8,500 nucleotides of DNA, taken from the NCBI GenBank assembly GCA_003644405.1, contig QNCE01000055.1, positions 1 through 8,500 on the forward strand. The letters run 5' to 3'. This DNA is from Candidatus Omnitrophota bacterium (GTDB lineage Bacteria > Omnitrophota > Gorgyraeia > Duberdicusellales > 4484-171). Position numbers and translations under genes: made by a program. The notes below the pieces were generated by a model that saw only the letters and a list, made by a program, of their open reading frames with translations, did not search any database and was not told the DNA's origin. Below, piece after piece: positions 1 to 5,364 of this stretch (its first letter is position 1; each line of letters opens with the position of its first letter).

Positions 1-74
1 CCTAGAATTTTATTCTTGGCATCAATAAGGACCCATTTTCTTGCTGATTCATTATAAAACTTCGTCTTCTTCAT
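1..74 (-). CDS. rplM: 50S ribosomal protein L13, N-terminal fragment (runs off window)
   Basis: Only the first 24 codons are present, read from the ATG at 74-72 towards position 1. The peptide starts MKKTKFYNESARKWVLIDA and continues KNKILG. The pattern of a short basic lead, then W-x-x-I-D-A, then K-x-L-G is the hallmark N-terminus of bacterial L13, a 23S rRNA-binding protein of the large subunit. The remaining roughly 120 residues, and usually rpsI after it, would lie outside the window. There is no Shine-Dalgarno sequence before the ATG, and a strong promoter ends only 8 nt upstream, so the mRNA is probably leaderless or nearly so. The identification rests on this short N-terminal motif alone. 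Confidence 0.82.
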   Translation of the reverse strand, partial: MKKTKFYNESARKWVLIDAKNKIL

Positions 75-277
75 AGAAAAGTTTTATACCACATTTTACA
101 AATTTGTCAAATAGATTATGTCTAATGTTATTGTAACATAAAAATATCATCTTTTTTGTCCAAAGATTTAGGGGAACTAGGATACTCATAGATTACATAA
201 CTATGTGTTTTACATATAGTTACATATTTATATAAAAATGCAAAATTACAATTTTTTAATTTTGCACTCTTGTTTTT
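75..277. other. Noncoding A+T-rich intergenic region between divergent rplM and riboswitch transcripts
   Basis: No convincing gene is visible. It holds the rplM promoter at its left end, an imperfect inverted repeat TAACTATGT (198-206) / ACATATAGTTA (212-222), three copies of TTACATA starting at 193, 210 and 220, and an A+T-rich hairpin (TGCAAAATT 239-247 with AATTTTGCA 258-266) followed by a T-run. The small repeats could be an operator, but this is unproven. The hairpin could be a weak terminator or a cruciform just upstream of the riboswitch promoter. Confidence 0.5.
83..110 (-). promoter_or_regulatory. Sigma-70-type promoter of rplM
   Basis: On the minus strand a perfect -35 box TTGACA (110-105) is separated by 16 bp from a -10 box TATAAA (88-83). 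Only 8 nt (82-75) separate the -10 box from the rplM ATG. Transcription should therefore start at or within one or two bases of the start codon. Confidence 0.75.
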
Positions 278-304
278 TTGAAAAAAATATGTTAAGAATA
301 TAAT
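278..304 (+). promoter_or_regulatory. Probable promoter of the c-di-GMP riboswitch transcript
   Basis: A perfect -10 box TATAAT lies at 299-304. The best -35 candidate is TTGAAA at 278-283, which gives a short 15-bp spacer. A start near 311 would leave about 20 nt before the riboswitch aptamer, which fits a riboswitch leader. The -10 box is clear; the -35 assignment is less certain. Confidence 0.55.
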
Positions 305-330
305 TGGATTGACAATTTGATGTCCACTGA

Positions 331-415
331 TAAAGGCAAACCAAGGGGAACCTTGGGGCGCAAAGCCACCGATCCCTCCCTTTCTTAAGAAAGGGCGGGA
401 TAGCGGGGTTGCCAA
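331..415 (+). ncRNA. Cyclic-di-GMP-I (GEMM-I) riboswitch aptamer
   Basis: The sequence follows the GEMM-I consensus in order. GGCAAACC (335-342) opens it. A hairpin CCAAGG-GGAA-CCTTGG (341-356) follows, with a GNRA tetraloop at 347-350. Next come GGCGCAAAGCC (357-367), a long second hairpin built on the palindrome at 378-395 and closed by ATCCC/GGGAT (372-376 / 397-401), and AGCGGGGTTGCC (402-413) to close. Aligned by eye to the Vibrio cholerae Vc2 aptamer, the three ligand-contacting bases are all present: G20 is G335, A47 is A362 and C92 is C412. GEMM-I aptamers sense the second messenger c-di-GMP, which governs motility, adhesion and biofilm. Two terminators follow directly, so the control is transcriptional. 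Confidence 0.93.
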
Positions 416-432
416 AGGGATAGTATTTAAAA

Positions 433-463
433 CCCTAAGGTGAAGTTTGCCTTAGGGATTTTT
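433..463 (+). terminator. Intrinsic terminator 1 of the riboswitch expression platform
   Basis: An 8-bp stem CCCTAAGG (433-440) / CCTTAGGG (450-457) with a 9-nt loop is followed by ATTTTT. The loop and start of the 3' arm contain GTTTGCC (445-451), the exact complement of the aptamer's 5' edge GGCAAAC (335-341). AACCC (431-435), at the 5' foot, is complementary to GGGTT (406-410) at the aptamer's 3' edge. The terminator therefore competes with the aptamer ends. Confidence 0.8.
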
Positions 464-472
464 AATTTAACA

Positions 473-508
473 AACCCTCAAGGCCAGTGGTTGCCTTGAG
501 GGTTTTTT
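473..508 (+). terminator. Intrinsic terminator 2 of the riboswitch expression platform (strong)
   Basis: A 12-bp stem (473-484 with 493-504) has an 8-nt loop and runs into TTTTTT (503-508). It is alignable with terminator 1, with the same CCCT...AAGG / CCTT...AGGG core. It contains GGTTGCC (489-495), identical to the aptamer's 3' edge (407-413), and AACCC (473-477) that can pair with GGGTT (406-410). It ends 19 nt before the next start codon. Full terminators in series suggest tight shut-off. Confidence 0.9.
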
Positions 509-527
509 GTTTAAAGGAAGACGAAAT

Positions 528-761
528 ATGAAAGGTAAAGAAGAAATTCTTCACAGAGTGGTTACTTTCCTTAACCGAAAAGAGTTAGATTTCTTAGATA
601 ATATAAGCAAAGATATCCTCTTCTCTCTAGGGATAAAAGTACCCCGGTCTACTCTCCTAAAAAATCTCGTTGATATCTTTCTGGAACCTAAATTAGAAGG
701 GATGAAAAGTTACGATGATCTATTAAACTTACTAATTAAAAAGTCAAAAGAAGGTAAATGA
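528..761 (+). CDS. Small ribbon-helix-helix-like protein (putative DNA-binding regulator), c-di-GMP riboswitch-controlled
   Basis: This is a 77-aa cytoplasmic protein with no signal peptide. The start is the ATG at 528, preceded by AAAGGAAG (513-520) at 7 nt; a TTG at 507 overlaps the terminator and is rejected. The predicted layout is a short beta strand around residues 9-15 (HRVVTFL), a helix around 17-34, then VPRSTLLKNLVDIFLE (38-53), which resembles the second helix of ribbon-helix-helix (MetJ/Arc type) repressors where R-S-x-L recurs. The tail (54-77) is helical and Lys-rich. The first helix is longer than in classic family members, so the fold is a suggestion. It is the first gene after the riboswitch terminators and its stop overlaps the next start (TGATG). 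A regulator of the neighbouring surface-fibre operon is plausible but unproven. Confidence 0.75.
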   Translation: MKGKEEILHRVVTFLNRKELDFLDNISKDILFSLGIKVPRSTLLKNLVDIFLEPKLEGMKSYDDLLNLLIKKSKEGK

Positions 762-1003
762 TGGGTAAAAGAATATTGTTTTTATTAATTATCTTTTTTC
801 TTTTTACGGTATCCATAAAAGCTAAAAATAAAGTGGTGATAAAGATATCCTGCACTATCCCCCCTGTAGTAGAATTAAATTCAGCTAAAGAGATTGATAA
901 TGAGTCGCACAAAGAAATTACCCAAAAAAATACGATTGTTCAAATGGAAGAAAAAGTAAAAGAAGGTAAAAAAGTTATCATAAAGACAATCCTTGTTAAA
1001 TAA
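761..1003 (+). CDS. Small secreted protein of unknown function
   Basis: This is an 80-aa protein, if started at the ATG at 761. That start sits 6 nt after AGAAGG (749-754) and overlaps the previous stop in a TGATG arrangement; the ATG at 758 is only 3 nt from that site. A typical signal peptide covers roughly residues 1-21 (basic MGKR, then a long Leu/Ile/Phe core, then a cut near IKA-KN). The mature part is about 59 residues and charged, with strand-like ends: VVIKISCTIPPVVEL near its start and KKVIIKTILVK at its end. The first of these loosely resembles the start of the mature pilin in this window (SITISATISPVEDLSVSI), so it could be a reduced relative, but the similarity is too short to rely on. 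It is co-transcribed with the RHH-like gene and is probably translationally coupled to it. Confidence 0.75.
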   Translation: MGKRILFLLIIFFLFTVSIKAKNKVVIKISCTIPPVVELNSAKEIDNESHKEITQKNTIVQMEEKVKEGKKVIIKTILVK

Positions 1004-3799
1004 CTACTTCTTCTTTTGAAGAGGAAATAAGTAAATGTAGTTTATACCTTCAGGAAGTTTTACCTCTTTTTTTAATGGTACGGTTGGGATATACTCTAAA
1101 GGAATTGTATTGATATCCAATTTCAAGATGTAAGTTCCCTCTTTAAGGTGTGTAAAATAATAAGACCCTTCCAGATTAGTAAAAGTAGGTTTATCCTCCA
1201 AGAATACTCTCACATGAGGAAGAGGCTCATCTTCTAGATCAAATCTCTTATTGGAATTTACATCATAAAATACTACCCCGTAAATAGTAGAAAAAATAGA
1301 GGCACCAAAGTCAACATTTTTTTTCTTACCATGCGAAATCTCTACTTCTAAAGAAGACGGTGTAGTGAATACATAACCTTCAGGAAGAGTATCTTCTGCT
1401 AACATTACCATTACCTTCTTAGCTCTTACAATCGTGGAAAAGTATCCATTTTTATCCGTAATTAGCTCTTTCCTTCCTACCTTTACCTTTACCCCTTCTA
1501 GGGTAGGTTCGTCACTCTCCCATTTCCCATTACCATTAACATCCTTGAATACAACACCACTAACCCTTCCCCGGGGACTCCAACTAAAAACAGTATCCCA
1601 ACTGGAACGTAGCCCCCACCTTATATCCGCTTCTGCGTAATCCTCTTCCCCACTAATTTGAGTCCAAACGTTTCTTAATCTCCCTTCTACAAAAAATTCA
1701 GTATCTTTAACTGGTGTAACACTAATTTTTAGTGATCCTTCTACACTATCCTCTCCAGAAAGGAAGGAATGAGCTGAACTTGCCTCTTTTTCATCACGAT
1801 AGGAAATCCTTAAATCCGTATTCAGTGCAGGAGAAATATCCTTTTGGTAATCTATACCTACTTCTAAGACCGATGGGTTGGCTCTCTCTTTTGGTAATTT
1901 CTCCTCCAACCAGTTGTATTCGTAACTTGCGTACCAAAAAAGATTCTTATTCAAAGAGTATCTCAAACTGGTGAAAGTTCTGTAAGTATCGTAATCTGAA
2001 TATGGAGAAAGAGGATTCCTACTCCTCGCAAAACCTATGCCTAAGGAGGAGGTAAGACTTTTATTAAAAATATCTAAGCTGGTAGAATAAACCGAACGTA
2101 TATTCAAATACCGCCGAGGAAAAGAAAGTCCCGGTTCATTTACGTAGAATAAAGAAGTAACTATATTAGATTTATTATTAAGACGGGAAAAAATATTCAT
2201 ATCCCAATCAAAGTTCAATCGTTTGGGCTTACCCTCATTGTATAAGTACCTTGCTCTGTACACATCTAAACTGGAATCAATGGTCAAATTTTCATTTGGT
2301 CTCCAATTTGTCCCTATATCTAAACCAATTTCACCTCTATCACTAGGTCTTCCTATAATAGTGACGAAATCTTTTTCTATATTACGAAAATTTAAATTTA
2401 AATTTAAATTTTTTAGATCAAATTTTGTCTCTACGACTCCTGCAAATGAATAACCATCAAAAGCAAGCTCCCAGTTGAAATTTTTATCTTCAAATCCCCA
2501 TTCGCTTTCCAGAGAATATACTTCATCCTTCAATTCATCTGGACGATCTCCTCCATACCCTTTTAAATAATTAAAAGAGTGTCTTTTACCTTCGTAGGGA
2601 AACAAACTTAACCTTATCCCTTCAATATAAGACTTTCTTTTTGTTACTACTCCTGGAGTAAGGTATCCATAAAAACCTTCCTTTTCCCTACCCCATAAGA
2701 CTACATAATTAAGTTTTCGATTAAAAGCATTAGCTTCTAATAAACCTCCTTTTAAAAGTTCTCCAGGAAATGACAGCTTAGAAAAATTCTTATAGAAATC
2801 GAAAGCGCGCAGATTGAACTCTTCAAAGTTCCAAATCTTACCATCATTTAATCCTACAGTGTAGTTAGTAAGTTTTTGACTTTTACCATATTTAGCTACC
2901 CTTAAAGAACCGTCCATATCTCCATAAGGAGTAGGCCCTAAAAAGCCTAACCATTCACTAAAGGATAAAGTCTGTCTTTCTAATTTACTTACCTCTTTAC
3001 CCTTATGGTAAGTGTGCCAGTCAACAATGTATTTAAATTTAAATGGCTCCTCCTCAATAACCAATAACTTCTCCTTTTTTGTAACCAGAATTTGCGGAGG
3101 TATTATCTTTACATTAAATGTCCATCTTCTATTTTCCTCCCACAAATGAAAAAAGGTTGAACCTATACTCTTAGCGGTAACCATTACTCTATCATTATCT
3201 ATCCTGCTTACATCTATCTTCTCAACTCTCTCAACTAAGTACTTAACTATAGATTTTCCTTCTAAAATTAGACTTTTATTTACCTCTATCTCTACTAAGG
3301 TCTTAGGTTGGGTACTGTAGAGTTCATCGGTAAGACGCAAGACTCTTACTTTTTCTTTCTTTGTTATTTTAACTATTTTAGGGGTGGGGATTTTCTTTTT
3401 TTCAGAAGTGATTTTTTTTGCTAATTTTTTTATTCTCTTTTCTTGGAGGATCTTTTTTTCAAACTTATCTAATAATTTACTTATCATTTTTCCCCTTTTA
3501 TCAGTCTGCTTTGATGTAAAGACTATCTTTTTTAATTGTAACTCTGTGTTTTTTTCTTCTTTAGGAAGGGGAGATTTTTCAACAGGAGTTATAACACTTT
3601 TTATAAGATGCAGGGGCTCCTCTTTATATGGATAAATTGAGTGAGCGAGTTTAAAGTAATGAATCGCGGTTTGATAATCATCATTCTCCAGAGCTTTTTT
3701 ACCTAGTTCTAAAAGGTAATCATAGACAAGATCTTGGGAATAAGAATAAAGTGGAAGGATTAAAAAAATGCATATAGTTATGATTAATCCCTTTAGCAT
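1004..3799 (-). CDS. Large outer-membrane protein, candidate usher-like assembly platform (TPR-like, pilus N-domain, barrel-like region, two SdrD/CNA-B-like domains)
   Basis: The protein is 931 aa from the ATG at 3799, preceded by GAGGA (3813-3809) at 9 nt; a TTG at 3808 would leave no space for that site. A signal peptide covers about residues 1-21 (cut near SYS-QD). Residues 26-69 look like one TPR-type helix pair. A very basic, helical, coiled-coil-prone linker runs to about 154. Residues 161-234 match the pattern of the pilus/secretin N-terminal domain (PF13629 type: VNKSLILEGKS, DRVMVTAKSIGST, then an aromatic strand). About 300-743 is a run of alternating aromatic/polar strands with turns, as in an outer-membrane barrel; about 440 residues could hold a 24-strand usher-sized barrel. 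Two beta domains end the protein (744-834 and 835-931), each starting G-V-V-F-x-D-V-N with a Ca-binding-like loop (DVNGNGKWESDE; DVNSNKRFDLEDE). It follows the chaperone gene by 15 nt. Alternatively it is a porin-like or structural barrel with no secretion role. Confidence 0.72.
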   Translation of the reverse strand: MLKGLIITICIFLILPLYSYSQDLVYDYLLELGKKALENDDYQTAIHYFKLAHSIYPYKEEPLHLIKSVITPVEKSPLPKEEKNTELQLKKIVFTSKQTDKRGKMISKLLDKFEKKILQEKRIKKLAKKITSEKKKIPTPKIVKITKKEKVRVLRLTDELYSTQPKTLVEIEVNKSLILEGKSIVKYLVERVEKIDVSRIDNDRVMVTAKSIGSTFFHLWEENRRWTFNVKIIPPQILVTKKEKLLVIEEEPFKFKYIVDWHTYHKGKEVSKLERQTLSFSEWLGFLGPTPYGDMDGSLRVAKYGKSQKLTNYTVGLNDGKIWNFEEFNLRAFDFYKNFSKLSFPGELLKGGLLEANAFNRKLNYVVLWGREKEGFYGYLTPGVVTKRKSYIEGIRLSLFPYEGKRHSFNYLKGYGGDRPDELKDEVYSLESEWGFEDKNFNWELAFDGYSFAGVVETKFDLKNLNLNLNFRNIEKDFVTIIGRPSDRGEIGLDIGTNWRPNENLTIDSSLDVYRARYLYNEGKPKRLNFDWDMNIFSRLNNKSNIVTSLFYVNEPGLSFPRRYLNIRSVYSTSLDIFNKSLTSSLGIGFARSRNPLSPYSDYDTYRTFTSLRYSLNKNLFWYASYEYNWLEEKLPKERANPSVLEVGIDYQKDISPALNTDLRISYRDEKEASSAHSFLSGEDSVEGSLKISVTPVKDTEFFVEGRLRNVWTQISGEEDYAEADIRWGLRSSWDTVFSWSPRGRVSGVVFKDVNGNGKWESDEPTLEGVKVKVGRKELITDKNGYFSTIVRAKKVMVMLAEDTLPEGYVFTTPSSLEVEISHGKKKNVDFGASIFSTIYGVVFYDVNSNKRFDLEDEPLPHVRVFLEDKPTFTNLEGSYYFTHLKEGTYILKLDINTIPLEYIPTVPLKKEVKLPEGINYIYLFPLQKKK
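2388..2411. repeat. Hexanucleotide microsatellite (AAATTT)x4
   Basis: Four tandem AAATTT units lie inside the outer-membrane protein gene, where the minus strand encodes the alternating Asn-Leu run NLNLNLNF in a predicted barrel strand. Gain or loss of a unit would add or remove two residues without shifting the frame. Confidence 0.8.
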
Positions 3800-3814
3800 A
3801 GCAGCCAATCCTCA

Positions 3815-4624
3815 TTAGTCCCTTACTTGTAAAATCCTAATATCCCCTAGACTATCTTTCAAAAAATCAATTTCTTTTACTAAAACATCTCCTTCTTCTA
3901 AATCGAATGTCGAAATTAAAGTATACCTTCCTGAAGGTAAGTCTTTAGAAGGTTTAATCGAAATAGGCACTTTATCGTTAGGAAAAGTATAAATATCTTG
4001 TATTTTTCCTCTATCCAAAACCATCCCTCTCTCATCCATTATGTAAAAATTTCCTCGACTGACAATAACTACATTACTTCGATTAACAAAATCACCTTTT
4101 ATAGTACCTTCTTCTACTTTCAAGTTCTCCAAATCAGCCCTTTTTATACTGTCTTTTGCTTCTAGAAAGAATAAGGTGCCAATTCTTCCTAATATAACAA
4201 TGTTTGCTCCTTCTCTCTCCTCTTCTATCTCTCCTAAAGAGGTCTCAAAAAATAAAACTGCATATCTTCCTCCCTCTATCTCAGATGGTATTTTTATAGA
4301 GTAGTTTACTCTTCTCTTGCCAAACGGTGGCAGAACAATCTCTTGAGGGGAAAAATTTATCCAGCTACTGCACGAAAATTCAGTTGTCCCTGGAGCAAAG
4401 AACTGCTTTGCTCCATCATAGGGAGATGTGTATAAAAAATCTTCCAGGTAAATCTTCACTTCTATTTTCTCAGAAGAGGGATTTTCTACTTTGATTGAAC
4501 CGGTTATAGTTTCACCTCCTTTCACTTTTAGCTTGATCTTAGGAGTATCTATCCTCAGGTTAAAAGAGAAAGAAAACAAGGGAATAAACAACAATATTCC
4601 ACAGATTATAATACCCCTCTTCAT
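3815..4624 (-). CDS. Periplasmic chaperone-like protein (PapD/DUF916-like Ig fold)
   Basis: The protein is 269 aa with a signal peptide at residues 1-20 (MKRG, hydrophobic core, cut near SFS-FN). The remaining ~249 residues fit two Ig-like beta domains, about 21-158 and 160-258, close to the size of fimbrial chaperones. Domain 1 carries the typical sequence of such proteins: GGETITGSIKVENPSSEKIEV (37-57), a Trp in SSWINFSPQEIVLPPFGKRR (86-105), then VNYSIKIPSEIEGGRYAVLFFE. A basic KRR after the L-P-P-x-G turn could be where a subunit C-terminus binds, as Lys/Arg do in PapD; that is inference. It lacks the C-terminal membrane helix of Gram-positive DUF916 proteins, so it should be soluble in the periplasm. 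It lies between the pilin and the outer-membrane protein genes. The start ATG has no good ribosome-binding site. Confidence 0.75.
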   Translation of the reverse strand: MKRGIIICGILLFIPLFSFSFNLRIDTPKIKLKVKGGETITGSIKVENPSSEKIEVKIYLEDFLYTSPYDGAKQFFAPGTTEFSCSSWINFSPQEIVLPPFGKRRVNYSIKIPSEIEGGRYAVLFFETSLGEIEEEREGANIVILGRIGTLFFLEAKDSIKRADLENLKVEEGTIKGDFVNRSNVVIVSRGNFYIMDERGMVLDRGKIQDIYTFPNDKVPISIKPSKDLPSGRYTLISTFDLEEGDVLVKEIDFLKDSLGDIRILQVRD

Positions 4625-4648
4625 AATGTAATTAAAAAATTTGAATTA

Positions 4649-4684
4649 ATACCCCGCCCTCTTTCTTTATTTATAGGGGGGTAT
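4649..4684 (-). promoter_or_regulatory. Intercistronic hairpin between pilin and chaperone genes
   Basis: The inverted repeat ATACCCC (4684-4678) / GGGGTAT (4655-4649) forms a 7-bp stem, with further C-run/G-run pairing possible inside it. It lies 14 nt past the pilin stop on the minus strand. No T-run follows directly (TAATTCAAATTTTTT), so it looks more like an mRNA-stabilising or partially attenuating hairpin than a full terminator. That would keep subunit expression above chaperone and outer-membrane protein expression. Confidence 0.5.
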
Positions 4685-4698
4685 ATTGCTCAATAAAA

Positions 4699-5277
4699 TT
4701 ATTGTGGAGTCAATGTTAAGGTTATTGTTCCAGTATAAGTTCCTGCCGGCTTAGCTGTGGTAATAGACTCTACTCCACTAGCATCGCCACTTCCAGTTGC
4801 TATCCCATAGTAGATTCTTAACCAGCCTGGAGATATTTGAGATTTGTTGAAACTCCTGTTTGATTGGGCATAAGAATAATATCCTATTTCATTAGCTGTG
4901 GTATCATCTAATTGTTGATTGAAAGATACGTTGATATTATTATCCAAGCTGTCCGTTCCAGCAGCATTTTTAATTGAACTTACACTATGAGTTATAATCC
5001 AATCAGAAACATTACCTGAGACACCGACATCTACTGCATAGTAACAATTAGCCCTAAAAATGTTGTTGGTAATATCATAAGATAATGTACCGAAATCAAT
5101 GCTAGTCTGATTAGGATACCAATTACTCCCCTCAATTCTTGAAATCGATACACTAAGGTCTTCCACAGGAGAAATTGTGGCGCTGATAGTAATACTCTTT
5201 GAGGACTGGGTTAAACCTGGTAGAGCTAAACCAAGAATTATCACTAAAGAACCTATTGTTTTTAACCACCCTCTCAT
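4699..5277 (-). CDS. Fimbrial-type major subunit (pilin) candidate
   Basis: The protein is 192 aa from the ATG at 5277, with a very strong ribosome-binding site AGGGGGTGA (5292-5284) 6 nt upstream, in keeping with an abundant product. A signal peptide covers about residues 1-23 (cut near GLT-QS). The mature ~165 residues are beta-rich, Ser/Thr/Asn-rich and poor in charge. They begin with SITISATISPVEDLSVSI, carry IDFGTLSYD (60-68) and a single Cys at 78 (ANCYYAVDVG), and end GTYTGTITLTLTPQ. The N-F/D-F-G motif and the closing G-T-Y-x-G-x-I-T strand are typical of secreted Ig-fold fibre subunits. The whole domain is homologous to the C-terminal ~150 residues of the GH26 protein in this operon. 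The chaperone-like gene follows. I do not recognise a named pilin family, so 'pilin' is inferred from fold pattern and context. Confidence 0.75.
   Translation of the reverse strand: MRGWLKTIGSLVIILGLALPGLTQSSKSITISATISPVEDLSVSISRIEGSNWYPNQTSIDFGTLSYDITNNIFRANCYYAVDVGVSGNVSDWIITHSVSSIKNAAGTDSLDNNINVSFNQQLDDTTANEIGYYSYAQSNRSFNKSQISPGWLRIYYGIATGSGDASGVESITTAKPAGTYTGTITLTLTPQ
4771..4827 (-). repeat. Near-identical 57-bp block shared with the GH26 gene (copy 1, in pilin gene)
   Basis: This segment matches 6832-6888 with 3 mismatches in 57 bases (24 identical, 3 changes in 5, then 28 identical). It encodes the GWLRIYYGI-to-GSGDASGV part of the subunit domain. The rest of the two domains is far more diverged. 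Confidence 0.85.
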
Positions 5278-5283
5278 CTCTAC

Positions 5284-5343
5284 TCACCCCCTTTTAAGAG
5301 AATTTGACAATTTTTTGAATTCGTTTTCGTTATGGTAATCCAT
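5284..5343 (-). CDS. Possible 19-codon leader ORF upstream of the pilin gene
   Basis: The ATG at 5343 opens a 19-codon frame (MDYHNENEFKKLSNSLKRG) ending at TGA 5286-5284. Its ribosome-binding site AAAGGAGGTGG (5364-5354) is the closest match to the anti-SD sequence in the window and touches the stop codon of the preceding gene. The leader's stop codon lies inside the pilin ribosome-binding site (5292-5284), so terminating ribosomes would be placed at the pilin start 6 nt on. This suggests translational coupling. The peptide itself shows no homology I recognise, and it could be an incidental frame. Confidence 0.45.
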   Translation of the reverse strand: MDYHNENEFKKLSNSLKRG

Positions 5344-5353
5344 TAACTTTAGA

Positions 5354-5364
5354 CCACCTCCTTT
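5354..5364 (-). promoter_or_regulatory. Near-perfect ribosome-binding site in front of the leader ORF
   Basis: AAAGGAGGTGG overlaps the last base of the upstream TGA. It is too far (over 75 nt) from the pilin ATG to serve it directly, and is well placed for the ATG at 5343 with 10 nt of spacer. Confidence 0.6.

Noticed and set aside
309..314. Perfect TTGACA as a -35 box
   Set aside because: No -10-like hexamer lies 16-18 bp downstream (the region is the start of the aptamer), so TATAAT at 299-304 is the better promoter anchor.
331..413. CRISPR repeats, transposons or att sites anywhere in the window
   Set aside because: I found no regularly spaced repeats, transposase motifs or terminal inverted repeats; the only repeated blocks are explained by the riboswitch terminators and the shared subunit domain.
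128..415. 95-codon minus-strand open frame
   Set aside because: It is antisense to the riboswitch aptamer, has low-complexity composition and no ribosome-binding site, and its N-terminal part is simply the reverse of the structured RNA.
507..527. TTG start for the RHH-like protein
   Set aside because: It lies in the T-run of terminator 2 and has no ribosome-binding site, whereas the ATG at 528 has AAAGGAAG at ideal distance.
1434..3635. Several plus-strand open frames of 68-83 codons inside the outer-membrane protein gene
   Set aside because: They are antisense shadows of a long, coherent minus-strand gene and have no signal peptides, known motifs or ribosome-binding sites.
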